Part shown: piece after piece, positions 14,798 to 24,003 of the stretch
Layout: every line of letters starts with the position of its first letter
Position numbering within the stretch: the first letter of the stretch is position 1
Source: Streptomyces sp. NA04227
GTDB taxonomy: Bacteria > Actinomycetota > Actinomycetes > Streptomycetales > Streptomycetaceae
Assembly (NCBI RefSeq): GCF_013364195.1
Contig: NZ_CP054918.1
Span: 6,809,001-6,873,000 of the forward strand
Direction: 5' to 3'
Length of the DNA: 64,000 nucleotides
Notes under the pieces: generated by a model
Told to the model about the DNA's origin: nothing
Databases searched by the model: none
The model's input: only the letters and a program-made list of their open reading frames with translations
Translations under genes and position numbers: made by a program

Positions 14798-17545
14798 CTA
14801 CAGCAGGTCCAGCTCGCGGGCTCGGCGTACGGCCTCGTTGCGCCGGGTCGCGGCGAGCTTCCGGTAGACGTTCTTGAGGTGCGTCTTGACCGTGTTGACC
14901 GACAGATGCAGTTCGGCGGCGATCTCCTCGACCGACAGCAACCGGGCCAGCAGACACAGCACTTCGTGTTCGCGTGGGGTGAGGGTCTCGGTGGGGACGC
15001 TCTCTTCGCGGCTTCCCGGTGTGCTCCGGGGAGGGTGCCCCGTGACCGACTCCGGCAGCCAGTCGTGCCCTTGGCCGAGGGAGGGGCTTCGGCGCATCAG
15101 CCGTACCAGCCAGGGGCCCGCGTCGAGGAAGGGGCGCCGCAGCCGTTCGGGCCGGGCCAGTGCGAGGGCTCGTGCGACGAGCCGCCCGGCCGTGTACTCG
15201 TCGTCCAGCGCGTCGGCCGCCCGCGCCCGTACGAGCAGTGTCGCCACGGTGACCTTCGGCCCCTGCCCCGGTTCCGAGGGGATCGAGTCGAGCAGCCGCA
15301 GGGCCTCCTCGCGTTCGCCGTCGCCGAGACCGGCGTGGGCGGCGGCCAGGGCCGTCTGCGGTCCGGCCGCGCCGCCGTGCAGGACCCGCGCCGCGGCCTC
15401 CCGGCGGCCCCCGGCACGGTGCGCCGTGAACGTGGCGAGCGCGATCCGGTCCTCCACCCACGGTGAGCGCCGGACCACCGGCGAGGGCTGCTCCAGCACA
15501 TCCAGCGCGTGCAGCGCCCCGCGCGGATCGCCCTGCGCCAGGCGCAGCCGCGAGCGCAACAGCGGCAGTTCGGCGGTCACGATGGGGTCGTGCGGCGCTG
15601 CGGCGGAGGCCGCGGCCCGGTCGAGATGGGCACCGGCGGCAACGAGTTCGTCCCGGTCGATGGCGACGGCCGCCCGGACCAGCTCGGCGAGCCCGGTCCG
15701 CGCGGCGGGCTGCAGACCGGAACGCTCCGCCTGTGCGACCGCCTCCAGGGCGTGCGCCTCGGCGCGGCGCGGCCAGCCGCGCAGGAAATCGATCAGGGCC
15801 AGTCTGCTCAGGCACTCGTGGTGCGGATACGCGGTCGCGGGCGCGACATCGACACGGGCCGCTGCCACCAGGGACCGACGAGCCGCCTCGAAACGACCCG
15901 CCCACAACTGCGCCGAGCCGAGATCCGTGAGCATCAGCGCCGTCAGCTCCGGGTGCCGCGCCAGACGCTCCTCGGGCAGGTCCCGCCGTGCCGCCTCCAT
16001 CTCCCGCGCCGCGGCCTCGGCCCGGTCCGCGGCACCCGTCATCCGCGCGGCGAGGACGCTCAGCAGCGCGCAGCCGAGCCGTACCGTCGCCGACGCGCGC
16101 GAGCCGTCCGCGCGCAGCCGCTCCCGCACCCTGCGCAGGTGGCCGAGGCCCCGGCCGACGTTGTGCCGGGCCAGTTCGCGCGCGGCCCGCACCAGGTCCG
16201 GCGCGGGCCCCGCGGCCGCGTGCGGCATACGGGAGAAGAGCTCGTCGAGCCGTGCGGCGTCCACGCCCGTGAGCAGCCGTCCGAGCGCCAGGTCGTCGAC
16301 GAAGCGGTGCGCGAGCAGCTCCCAGTCGGCGACGTCCACGGCGTGCGGCAGCGCCTCGGTGACCAGGCCCGCCCCGCCCAGCCACCGGGCCGCCCGGTGA
16401 TGCAGCTCGGGTTCCAGGCCGGGGCTGCGGACCCGCAGATGGGCCCGGAGGATCTCGGCGAACAGCGGGTGCAGCCGGTACCAGGAGTCACCGATGGCCT
16501 CGACGAAGGCGTTCGCCCGCTGGAGCCCGGCGAGGACGGGCGCTCCGTCGGCCCGGCCGGTGAGCGCGTCGGCCAGCCCGGGGTGGACCCGTTCCAGCAC
16601 GCTGCTGCGCAGCAGCAGATCCTGGGTCTCCGAGGGCTGGGCGTCGAGTACCTCCGCGAGCAGGAAGTCCGCGAGCCGGCTCTGCCCCGCCTCGAAGCCC
16701 TTCAGATAGGACTCCGGGTCGTCGGCCCGCTGCGCCGCCAGAATGCACAGCCGCAGCCCCGCGGCCCAGCCCCCGGTCCGCTCGGCCACCGTGTCGAGTC
16801 CCGCCCCCGACAGCCGGATCCCGTGCCGCCGCAGCAGTTCGGCCGTCTCGGCGGGGCGGAAGGCGAGGTCGCGGTCGCGGATGTCGGTGGCCTCGTCGGC
16901 GGCGCGGTAGCGGTGCAGCGGCAGCAGCGGCTCCGTACGGCTGGTGATCACCAGCCGCAGTCCGCCGCCCGCGTGCCGGAGCACGAAGTGCAGTGCCTCC
17001 GCGATCTCCGCCGAGGAGACGACGTGGTCGAACTCGTCCAGTACGAGAACGACGGGCTCGGCCCGCCGGTTCAGCAGCGCAGCGAGCCGCGCGAGCAGGG
17101 AGTGGTCCACCTTGTCGGAGCGGGCGGGACTGCCGACGTCGTCGAAGCGGTCCGGGCTGTCCGCGTCGTCGAAGCCCCCCGCGAGGTCCGCGTACCTCAC
17201 CGCCGCCTGGCGGCGCAGTGCCTCCAGTACGTACGTCCAGAACACGCCCGGCGCGGTGTCCTCGGGCTCCACGGACAGCCAGGCCACGGTGTTCCGTGCG
17301 GTCACGGTGCCCGCCCAGTCGGCCACGAGCAGTGTCTTGCCCGCTCCCGCCGCCCCGCTGACCAGCGTCAGGGGCCGCCGCACCCCTTCGTCGAGCCGTT
17401 CGAGCAGCCGCGCCCGGCGCAGGAACGTCTCCGGCGGTACCGGAATGCGGAACCGGGTGGCCAGGAGCGGATCACCGGTCGGCGTCAGCGGCCCCGCCAA
17501 GGTCTTCCCACGCCCACCGGCAGCCGGTCCGCGCGGGCCGCTCAC
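14798..17545 (-). CDS. LAL-type (MalT-like) LuxR-family transcriptional activator
   Basis: A 915-residue large ATP-binding LuxR regulator. The N-terminal STAND ATPase has Walker A GAAGAGKTLLVADWA (about 67-81) and Walker B-like VVLVLDEFDHVV (about 165-176). A long helical, TPR-like middle (about 350-830) and a C-terminal LuxR helix-turn-helix follow; the latter contains LTPREHEVLCLLARLLSVEE and NTVKTHLKNVYRKLAA. MalT-like proteins bind ATP and an inducer, oligomerise and activate promoters. I chose the GTG at 17545, since it leads directly into GKTLAGPLTPTGDPLLATRF, normal for this family; upstream in-frame sequence is Arg-rich and unlike it. The ribosome binding site is weak. The inducer is unknown. 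Confidence 0.88.
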   Translation of the reverse strand: MSGPRGPAAGGRGKTLAGPLTPTGDPLLATRFRIPVPPETFLRRARLLERLDEGVRRPLTLVSGAAGAGKTLLVADWAGTVTARNTVAWLSVEPEDTAPGVFWTYVLEALRRQAAVRYADLAGGFDDADSPDRFDDVGSPARSDKVDHSLLARLAALLNRRAEPVVLVLDEFDHVVSSAEIAEALHFVLRHAGGGLRLVITSRTEPLLPLHRYRAADEATDIRDRDLAFRPAETAELLRRHGIRLSGAGLDTVAERTGGWAAGLRLCILAAQRADDPESYLKGFEAGQSRLADFLLAEVLDAQPSETQDLLLRSSVLERVHPGLADALTGRADGAPVLAGLQRANAFVEAIGDSWYRLHPLFAEILRAHLRVRSPGLEPELHHRAARWLGGAGLVTEALPHAVDVADWELLAHRFVDDLALGRLLTGVDAARLDELFSRMPHAAAGPAPDLVRAARELARHNVGRGLGHLRRVRERLRADGSRASATVRLGCALLSVLAARMTGAADRAEAAAREMEAARRDLPEERLARHPELTALMLTDLGSAQLWAGRFEAARRSLVAAARVDVAPATAYPHHECLSRLALIDFLRGWPRRAEAHALEAVAQAERSGLQPAARTGLAELVRAAVAIDRDELVAAGAHLDRAAASAAAPHDPIVTAELPLLRSRLRLAQGDPRGALHALDVLEQPSPVVRRSPWVEDRIALATFTAHRAGGRREAAARVLHGGAAGPQTALAAAHAGLGDGEREEALRLLDSIPSEPGQGPKVTVATLLVRARAADALDDEYTAGRLVARALALARPERLRRPFLDAGPWLVRLMRRSPSLGQGHDWLPESVTGHPPRSTPGSREESVPTETLTPREHEVLCLLARLLSVEEIAAELHLSVNTVKTHLKNVYRKLAATRRNEAVRRARELDLL

Positions 17546-17691
17546 GGCCGAGTCCGGGTCCCGGCGCCGGAAGGAACGTCCACTGTGTGATCGTCTCGCG
17601 GTGGCGGGGGAGCCGCAACGGGCGGGGGCGGCCGCCCGGCGTCGGGGCGCAGAGGACCGGCTCGGTCTCACCGTCCGAGAACACCTGTGTT

Positions 17692-17720
17692 CGGACACCG
17701 GCGGGGCAAGCCGGTGTCCG
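17692..17720. other. Perfect 11-bp inverted repeat upstream of the LAL gene
   Basis: CGGACACCGGC and GCCGGTGTCCG surround a 7-nt loop. It lies about 150 bp upstream of the LuxR-type gene start and 39 bp beyond the GH95 terminator on the same strand. It may be a second terminator stem or an operator for the LAL regulator. Confidence 0.5.
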
Positions 17721-17758
17721 CCGCGGTGACCGCCCGACCCGAGGTCAGGAGGTCACAG

Positions 17759-17793
17759 CGCTGCGGGGCCGACCGTCTGGTCGCCCCGCAGCG
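17759..17793. terminator. Terminator after the GH95-like gene
   Basis: CGCTGCGGGGC and GCCCCGCAGCG form an 11-bp stem extended by GACC/GGTC around a 4-nt loop. It begins 21 bp after the stop of the minus-strand GH95-like gene. Confidence 0.75.
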
Positions 17794-17813
17794 CCGAGGC
17801 GACCGAGGCGGGG

Positions 17814-20717
17814 TCAGTCCCCGACCTCCAGCCGCCACTCCTGACTCGCCTTGCCCGACGCGGGCATCTGCACGACCTTCGCCCCGTCGTCCTCGGAGGC
17901 ACCCTCCACGTCCAGGTACAACTCGCTGGAGACATTGACCAGTTGGTAGCAGCCCTCGGTCTCGGCGGGTACGAGATTCCACCACTGGTTGGGGGCGCGG
18001 GTGTCCGACCACTGGTCCAGTGCCTGGCCGTGGGTGGTGGAGGCGGCCGGGTTGTCGAGGACCTTGCCGCTGTGGACGTTGAGCAGGCGGAAGGAGCCGT
18101 CGTGGTTGGGGAGCAGCGTCCAGCGCTGGTTGCCGCCGCCGGACCAGGGCCACTGGATGACCTGGGCACCGTCGTGGGTCGAGGCGTTCGACACGTCCAG
18201 GACCTTGCCGCTGGCCCGGTTGGTCAGGCGGACGGTGCCGGTCAGCAGGCCCACGGTGATCCGGGTGCTCTTGCCGGCGGTCAGAGAGATCTTTCTGGCG
18301 TGCCGTCCCAGCGGGGATGCGGCCACCGGCACCGTCGTGGACACGGAAGCCATGCCGTGACGGCAGACCAGGGTGAGCTCCTGGGTGATGTCCGAGGTGA
18401 GGGTGACCGTCGCGGTGCGGGCCGCGGTGTCCCAGCTCAACTCCTCGACCAGGGTGCGGTTGCGGCCGCGTACGCCCTTGATGGCGCCCTTGGCGAACTG
18501 GCCCGGGAGGGCGGGCAGGAGTTCCAGGATGCCGGGTCGGGTGTAGAGGAGGGCCTCGGCGAGGATCGCGGGCAGCGAGTTGGCCGCGTCGCTGTTGTAG
18601 ATGTGCAGGTCGGGGTTGTGCGACGTCATCAGTGAACGCCACACCATGTTGCTGCCGAGGACCTTGCGCAGGTTGTCGTAGACGCCTGCCCCGTCCTTGA
18701 GGCGGGCCCGGGCCAGCGCGCGGTGCAGGCTGCCGTGGGCCGAGTAGTTCTCGTCGCCGCGCAGGTCGAGGGCCTTGGCGGCGGCGTCCACCAGGTCCGG
18801 CTCGTCCTCGGGGTTGATCTCGTGCAGCGGCCAGGCGCCGTACAGGTGCTGTACGTGCCGGTGGTTGTAGCGCTCGTCGAGGCCGGGCCAGGACCACTCC
18901 GCGAGTGCTCCGTCGCCGTTGACCGTGTAGTCGGGCAGGTCGGCCAGGAGCGCGTTCCAGCGGGAGACACCCTGCCCCGCACCCTGTTCGACGTTGAGTG
19001 TCTTCGCGGCGTCGACGGCGGCTTCCAGGGCGTGCCGCGCGGCCATGATGTCGCCCGTGGCGTTGACGGAGAGCATCTGGCCGGTGTTGGAGGGCGAGTT
19101 CTCCATGGAGAAGGACGGGACGAACACCTTCTTCCCGTCGGAGTCGGTGCGGGTGAGGAAGTCCTCGTAGAACAGGGCGAGTTCGGTCAGCGCGGGGCCG
19201 AGCTTGTCCTTGAGGAACGCGGCGTCGCCGGTGATCTCGTAGTGCTCCAGAAGGGGGTAGAGCAGCCAGTCCGCGCCGCCGGTCCAGCATTGGCCGGGGA
19301 AGTCGCCGCCGTTGAAGTGCAGCATGTGGCCGTGCTCGCCGTCGGTGCGGCTCGGGGCGAGGAAGCCGCGGGCGCCGTAGAGGTTCTTCGCGTTGGTGCG
19401 CCAGTCGTCGAGCTGCCCGAGGATCAGGTCGAAGTAGCCCTGCATGGCCTTGCCGTCGTGCAGGATGTTGCCGCCCGCGACCTGGAGGTTGACGTTGGCG
19501 TCGGTGGTGAAGTCGTCGGCCCAGGCCCCGTTCCAGGCGCCGGTCCACAGGCCGGTCAGGCGTGGCGGCAGTACGCCGCTGGAGCTGACGAACAGGTAGC
19601 GGCCCGAGTCGTACATCCGCTCCAGGAGGGCGACGTCGACGGTGGAGCGGTTGCCGTTCTGGCGCGCGAGCAGTTCGCTCGTCGGCAGCTTCCGGTCGGC
19701 GTCGCTCACGCCGAGGTCCAGGCTGCTGCCGTCGAACAGTTCCCGGTGCTGCGGAGTGTGCCGGGCGAGCAGCGCCGCGTAGTCGGCCGACAGCGTGGCC
19801 AGTTGCTTGTGCAGGGGCCCCGCGTCCCACTCGCCGGACTTCTCGTACCGGTCGAGCTTGGTGAGCAGCAGGACCGAGGCGGCCTTGGTGACGACCAGGG
19901 TGGAGTCGGCGGCGGCGACCTTGGCGCCGTCGCCGGTGACCACGACCCGGGTCACGCCCTCGTAGCCGTGGGCGCCCTGGCCCGAGGGGTAGGTGCCGCG
20001 CAGGTTGAGGTAGCCGTCCCCGTCGGTGACCGAGGCGAGGGTTTCGTAGGTGACGCTGTCCGGCGCGTCGGGGAGGTCCGTGCCGACCGCGATGGTGGTG
20101 TCGAGGGTGGCGCCGCTCGCGGGGAGCAGTTGATGGACGACGACCTTGTCGGCGCGGGAGACGAAGACCCTGCGCTGCCAGGTGCCCGAGCCGTCGGCCC
20201 AGGAGTGGGTGACCTCGCCGGTGCGGAAGTCGGTGGTGCGGACGTAGTCGTCGACGGCGTCGAATCCGGGTGTGCTCAGCCGCAGTTCGTACCCGGGGTG
20301 GAAGGCCTGCGTCCAGCGCAGCGACCAGTCGCCCGCGAAGGTGGCGGCGGCCCCGGAGTAGTCCCCGGCCAGCGCCTTGTCCTGCACCTCCGCCAGGCGT
20401 CCCGCGAGTTCGGGCGCCTTCACGTTGTGGGTGCCGTTGGGGAGCACGAAGCGGTGGTGGGTGAGGACGGTCTTCTCCAGCGCGGGGGCTCCGTAGAGCA
20501 GCGCGCCGTACTCACCGTTGCCGGTGACGAAACCGTCGGACCAGTCGTCGGCGGCCGAGGTGTCGTGAATTCCCCGCTCCGGAAGGGCGGTTGGGGCCGG
20601 GGCGGCGGCAGCGGACCGGCTGCGGAGCAGGCCGCCGGGCAGCGTGGCCGCGCCGACGGTCAGGGCCGCGGCCGTCAGGAAGTGTCTGCGTCCCAGGGGT
20701 GCGCCAGGCAGGCTCAT
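17814..20717 (-). CDS. Secreted GH95-like glycosidase with CBM13
   Basis: A 967-residue enzyme. The Tat-type signal peptide (GRRHFLTAAALTVGAATLPGG, about 8-28) is followed by a GH95-type N-domain (GNGEYGALLYG), an (alpha/alpha)6 barrel (FTTDANVNLQVAGGN, PSFSMENSP, YNHRHVQHLYGAWPLHE) and a C-terminal ricin-type CBM13 (about 835-967) with NQRW, NQWW and SQEW. GH95 enzymes are inverting alpha-L-fucosidases or alpha-L-galactosidases. Several positions differ from the usual motifs: NVNLQ is kept, but the following MNYWP is VAGGN, and the late GWSxAWK region is AHGSLHR. The exact specificity is therefore open. ATG 20717 with GGAGACAACGCG is the start. A LacI-type palindrome lies about 125 bp upstream, linking it to the galactan regulon. 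Confidence 0.85.
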   Translation of the reverse strand: MSLPGAPLGRRHFLTAAALTVGAATLPGGLLRSRSAAAAPAPTALPERGIHDTSAADDWSDGFVTGNGEYGALLYGAPALEKTVLTHHRFVLPNGTHNVKAPELAGRLAEVQDKALAGDYSGAAATFAGDWSLRWTQAFHPGYELRLSTPGFDAVDDYVRTTDFRTGEVTHSWADGSGTWQRRVFVSRADKVVVHQLLPASGATLDTTIAVGTDLPDAPDSVTYETLASVTDGDGYLNLRGTYPSGQGAHGYEGVTRVVVTGDGAKVAAADSTLVVTKAASVLLLTKLDRYEKSGEWDAGPLHKQLATLSADYAALLARHTPQHRELFDGSSLDLGVSDADRKLPTSELLARQNGNRSTVDVALLERMYDSGRYLFVSSSGVLPPRLTGLWTGAWNGAWADDFTTDANVNLQVAGGNILHDGKAMQGYFDLILGQLDDWRTNAKNLYGARGFLAPSRTDGEHGHMLHFNGGDFPGQCWTGGADWLLYPLLEHYEITGDAAFLKDKLGPALTELALFYEDFLTRTDSDGKKVFVPSFSMENSPSNTGQMLSVNATGDIMAARHALEAAVDAAKTLNVEQGAGQGVSRWNALLADLPDYTVNGDGALAEWSWPGLDERYNHRHVQHLYGAWPLHEINPEDEPDLVDAAAKALDLRGDENYSAHGSLHRALARARLKDGAGVYDNLRKVLGSNMVWRSLMTSHNPDLHIYNSDAANSLPAILAEALLYTRPGILELLPALPGQFAKGAIKGVRGRNRTLVEELSWDTAARTATVTLTSDITQELTLVCRHGMASVSTTVPVAASPLGRHARKISLTAGKSTRITVGLLTGTVRLTNRASGKVLDVSNASTHDGAQVIQWPWSGGGNQRWTLLPNHDGSFRLLNVHSGKVLDNPAASTTHGQALDQWSDTRAPNQWWNLVPAETEGCYQLVNVSSELYLDVEGASEDDGAKVVQMPASGKASQEWRLEVGD

Positions 20718-20840
20718 CGCGTTGTCTCCGAACACTGGGGGAGGGGGGGAGGGGGGAGGGAGGTTCGGCCTCGGGGCGGGCGCACATCAGTAGGGGCTCG
20801 TACGCCGCGACCAATCCCGGTGAAACAAGGTCAAATACGA

Positions 20841-20858
20841 AATGGTTACGTAACCATT
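20841..20858. promoter_or_regulatory. LacI-type operator upstream of the GH95-like gene
   Basis: AATGGTTACGTAACCATT is a perfect 18-bp palindrome centred on CG, in the promoter region of the secreted GH95-like enzyme. It matches the operators at 39232, 41697, 41797 and 47686 in layout, differing at positions 5-6 of each half. The rest of the 340-bp spacer (20718-21057) holds only the terminator of the galactonate operon. Confidence 0.75.
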
Positions 20859-20995
20859 CCGCGTAGTTCAGCATGGCGTTCAGGGCAGCGTCAATAGCCG
20901 TGCAGCAGATGAGCGGCCGCGGAATCCACGGGAGTCACGGCAGGAGACGGAGGCTCGGGGCGGCCTGGCGCGCGCGCCTTCCGTATACGGCGCGA

Positions 20996-21038
20996 GCCCG
21001 GCCGGGGACGCCGCGTCTGCGGTCGTTCCCGGCCGGGC
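20996..21038. terminator. Terminator of the galactonate operon
   Basis: GCCCGGCCGGGGACG pairs with CGTTCCCGGCCGGGC (one mismatch in 15 bp) over a 13-nt loop that itself can form a small CCGC/GCGG stem. It starts 20 bp past the dehydratase stop codon on the minus strand. Confidence 0.75.
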
Positions 21039-21057
21039 CCGTGCGGTGCTGCGCGGC

Positions 21058-22203
21058 TCACCACTCCGCGAGGGAGCCGTCCTTGCGCCGCCAGATCGGG
21101 TTGCGCCAGCGATGGCCGAGCTCCGCCGCCCGTTCCACCGCCTTCTCGTCCACCTGGATGCCCAGGCCCGGCTCGGTGAGCAGTGCCACGTGCCCGTCCT
21201 CGTACCGGAAGACCGAGGGGTCCACCAGGTAGTCGAGCAGGTCGGAGCCGGTGTTGTAGTGGATGCCCAGACTCTGTTCCTGGATCAGCAGGTTGGGGGA
21301 GGCGAAGCCGACCTGGAGGCAGGCCGCGAGGGCGATCGGGCCGAGCGGGCAGTGCGGGGCGAGGGCCGTGTCGTAGGCCTCGGCCATCGCGGCGATACGG
21401 CGGACCTCGGAGATGCCGCCGGCGTGCGAGAGGTCGGGCTGGGCGACCGCGACGCCCTGGGTGAGGACGTTCTTGAAGTCCCAGCGGGAGTAGAGGCGTT
21501 CGCCGGTCGCGATGGGAATGCTGGTGGAACGCACGATCTCGCCGAGGTGGTCACTCAGCTCCGGGACGACCGGCTCCTCGACGAACAGCGGCAGATACGG
21601 CTCAAGGAGTGGCAGCACCCGGCGGGCCATCGGCAGCGTGAGGCGCCCGTGGAAGTCGACCGCGACGTCGAACCGGTCGCCAACGGCCTCCCGTACGTTC
21701 GCGACACGCTCGACGATGCCGTGCACCGCCTCCGGGGTGTCGATGAACTCCAGGTGCGGGGAGGCGTTCATCTTGATGGCGGTGAAGCCCTCGGACTTGC
21801 GGGCCAGCGCTTCCTGGGCGACCTCGGAGGGCCGGTCGCCGCCGATCCAGCTGTAGACACGGGCGCGGTCACGGACGTTGCCGCCGAGCAACTGCCAGAC
21901 GGGGACGCCCAGGACCTTGCCCTTGATGTCCCACAGGGCCTGGTCGATCCCGGCGACCGCGCTGGAGAGTATGGGCCCGCCCCGGTAGAAGCCGCCCTTG
22001 GTGAGGACCTGCCAGTGGTCCTCGATACGCAGCGGGTCCTGGCCGATCAGATAGTCGGCGAGCTCGTCGACCGCGGCCGCCACGGTGTGCGCGCGTCCCT
22101 CGACGACCGGCTCGCCCCAGCCGGTGACGCCCTCGTCCGTGTCGATGCGCAGGAAGCACCAGCGCGGCGCGACGAGATGGGTACGCAGGGACGTGATCTT
22201 CAC
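21058..22203 (-). CDS. dgoD: D-galactonate dehydratase
   Basis: Dehydrates D-galactonate to 2-keto-3-deoxygalactonate. The 381-residue enolase-superfamily (mandelate racemase/muconate lactonizing) protein matches DgoD in detail: the start VKITSLRTHLVAPRWCFLRI, EPVVEGRAHTV, GGFYRGGPILSSAVAGIDQA, the metal and acid-base segment VDFHGRL (His equivalent to H185), FVEEPV and TGERLYSRWDF (metal Glu residues), and APHCPLGPIALAAC (His equivalent to H285). These two His positions are what separate galactonate dehydratase from relatives. The GTG start overlaps the stop of the SDR gene (GTGA), with AAGGAG upstream. It is the last gene of a five-gene operon for oxidative galactose breakdown. Confidence 0.93.
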   Translation of the reverse strand: MKITSLRTHLVAPRWCFLRIDTDEGVTGWGEPVVEGRAHTVAAAVDELADYLIGQDPLRIEDHWQVLTKGGFYRGGPILSSAVAGIDQALWDIKGKVLGVPVWQLLGGNVRDRARVYSWIGGDRPSEVAQEALARKSEGFTAIKMNASPHLEFIDTPEAVHGIVERVANVREAVGDRFDVAVDFHGRLTLPMARRVLPLLEPYLPLFVEEPVVPELSDHLGEIVRSTSIPIATGERLYSRWDFKNVLTQGVAVAQPDLSHAGGISEVRRIAAMAEAYDTALAPHCPLGPIALAACLQVGFASPNLLIQEQSLGIHYNTGSDLLDYLVDPSVFRYEDGHVALLTEPGLGIQVDEKAVERAAELGHRWRNPIWRRKDGSLAEW

Positions 22204-22952
22204 TTGGACTCCTTCTTGACGGACCAACCGCCGTCGACGACGAGGTCGGCGCCGGTGATGTACGAGGCGTCGTCGGACGCCAGGAAGGCGACCGCGGAGG
22301 CCACTTCCTCGGCGGCGCCGAGCCTGGCGAGCGCGGTTGCCCGGGCGGACATCCGGCGGTCGGCTTCCGGTACGCGGTCCCAGGATTCGGTGAGGATCGG
22401 GCCCGGCAGTACGCAGTTGAAACGGACGTCCGGCCCGTACTCGACGGCGAGTTGGCGGATCATGGCGCAGGTGCCGCCCTTGGCCGCCGCGTAGGCGGGA
22501 TAGCCGGGCAGGCCGAAGTTGGCGTGCACGCTGGAGGTGGCGACGAAGCAGCCGCGGGTGGCGCGCAGATCGCCGAGGAAGGTGCGCACGGCGAAGTGGA
22601 GCGCCGTGAGGTTGATCGCGATCTCGCGGTCCCACCCGACGGGTGCCAGGTCGTGCGCCGCCGCGGACAGATGCATGAAGGCGTTGCTGTGGACGACACT
22701 CACCGGACCGGCGACGGCACGCGCCCGCTCGTACAGGGTCTGCCAGTCGGCTTCCTCGGCGACGTCGCAGTGGACGTAGGTGGCGAGGCCTCCCGCGGCA
22801 CGTATCTTCTCGGCCACGGTCTCGCCCGGCTCGTCCGCGATGTCGGAGAGGACGACGTGCGCGCCCTCGGCGGCCAGGCGCCGGGCGGTGGCTGCTCCGA
22901 TACCGGACGCGGCACCGGTGACAAGGGCGGTCTTGCCCGTGAAGCGTTCCAT
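22200..22952 (-). CDS. SDR dehydrogenase, candidate aldose 1-dehydrogenase
   Basis: A 250-residue short-chain dehydrogenase with the NAD(P)-binding TGAASGIG (about 9-16), the catalytic Ser in VATSSVHA, the YxxxK motif in YPAYAAAKGG (about 150-159) and the conserved C-terminal GADLVVDGGW. The ATG at 22952 starts the family consensus MERFTGKTALVTGA directly. In this operon it is the only dehydrogenase, so it may oxidise D-galactose (or another aldose such as L-fucose or L-arabinose) to the lactone that the SMP-30 protein opens. That role is inferred from position; the sequence alone shows only the SDR fold. It overlaps dgoD by 4 bp and lies 109 bp after the sugar kinase gene. Confidence 0.85.
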   Translation of the reverse strand: MERFTGKTALVTGAASGIGAATARRLAAEGAHVVLSDIADEPGETVAEKIRAAGGLATYVHCDVAEEADWQTLYERARAVAGPVSVVHSNAFMHLSAAAHDLAPVGWDREIAINLTALHFAVRTFLGDLRATRGCFVATSSVHANFGLPGYPAYAAAKGGTCAMIRQLAVEYGPDVRFNCVLPGPILTESWDRVPEADRRMSARATALARLGAAEEVASAVAFLASDDASYITGADLVVDGGWSVKKESK

Positions 22953-23061
22953 GGGACGTCCCTGTTCTGGGAGTTGGGGGATTCCGTCGACCGGACGGCC
23001 GGACGGGGCGACGGGGCGGCGGCATTGACGGAGGCAACGGGACCGGAAGGGCACCCGGGCG

Positions 23062-24003
23062 TCAGCGGCGCACGTCGTCACCGGCGAGCAGGGTGAGCTC
23101 CTCGCGGCGGGGCAGGCCCTCCCAGTCGCCGTGTACCGCGACGGCGAACGCGCCACAGGTCGCCGCGGTGCGCAGCCGCTCGCGCGGTGCGGCGCCGCTC
23201 AGTTGGGCCGCCAGATATCCCGCGACGAAGGCGTCTCCGGCGCCGATGGGATCGACGGCGGTGACCGGTACGACGTCCTGGACGTGCACCTCGCCGTCGA
23301 CCTGGGCGAGGGCGCCCTGCGCACCGAGTTTGATCACCGCCTGGGAGGGCCCGAGTGCGGCCAGTGCCCCGGCGAGTCCTTCCGGGGTGCTGGCGGTGGA
23401 GAAGAGCGAGGCCTCGTCGGTACCCGCGAAGACCACATCCGCCTCGGCCACCAGCGGCCGCAGTTCCTCGGCGGCCTCCTCCCGGGACCACAGCAGCGAG
23501 CGGTAGTTGACGTCGAGGGAGACGGCGACCTTTGCCGCGCGCGCGATCCGCACGGCGTGCCGGACGGCGTCGCGCGCGGATGCGCTCAGCGCGGGCGTGA
23601 TCCCGGTGACGTGCAACAGCCTTGCCCCGGCGACGAGTTGCTCGTCCACGTCGGCGGGCCCGAGGCGTGACCCGGCGAGCCCCCTGCGGTAGTAGGCGGC
23701 GAGGGTGCGATCGGCGGTACGGCGCTCGCGCAGCATGAGGCCGGTGGGCAGGCCCTGCTCCTGGCGTGCGCATCCGACGTCGACGCCCTCGGCGCGCAGA
23801 CCGCCGAGGATCATCGCGCCCGCCGCGTCGGAGCCGACCGTACCGATCCAGGACGCGGGGTGCCCGAGGCGGCTGACCCCGATGGCGACCGTGGCCTCCG
23901 CCCCGGCGAAGGAGATCCGCGCCGCCGTCCGCGGGGCGAGCGGGCCCGGCTCGGTCGAGGCCACCACGGCCATCGCCTCGCCGAGGGTCACGAGTCCGGT
24001 CAT
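23062..24003 (-). CDS. PfkB-type 2-keto-3-deoxy sugar acid kinase
   Basis: A 313-residue ribokinase-family kinase. The N-terminal substrate part has VTLGEAMAVVAS and the GAEATVAIGVSRLG lid segment. The C-terminal phosphotransfer motif DPIGAGDAFVAGYLAA (about 252-267) contains the catalytic Asp, and an NYRSLLWSREEA segment (about 172) is typical of KDG kinases. In the operon it would phosphorylate 2-keto-3-deoxygalactonate (or -gluconate) with ATP for the next gene's aldolase. It overlaps the aldolase gene by 4 bp (ATGA), so translation is coupled. The reaction is inferred from family and neighbours, since KDG and KDGal kinases cannot be told apart by eye. Confidence 0.88.
   Translation of the reverse strand: MTGLVTLGEAMAVVASTEPGPLAPRTAARISFAGAEATVAIGVSRLGHPASWIGTVGSDAAGAMILGGLRAEGVDVGCARQEQGLPTGLMLRERRTADRTLAAYYRRGLAGSRLGPADVDEQLVAGARLLHVTGITPALSASARDAVRHAVRIARAAKVAVSLDVNYRSLLWSREEAAEELRPLVAEADVVFAGTDEASLFSTASTPEGLAGALAALGPSQAVIKLGAQGALAQVDGEVHVQDVVPVTAVDPIGAGDAFVAGYLAAQLSGAAPRERLRTAATCGAFAVAVHGDWEGLPRREELTLLAGDDVRR

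Noticed and set aside
18723..20897. 724-residue plus-strand frame antisense to the GH95-like gene
   Set aside because: Val/Gly/Glu-rich shadow with no family resemblance; the minus strand has signal peptide, catalytic domain, CBM13 and ribosome binding site.
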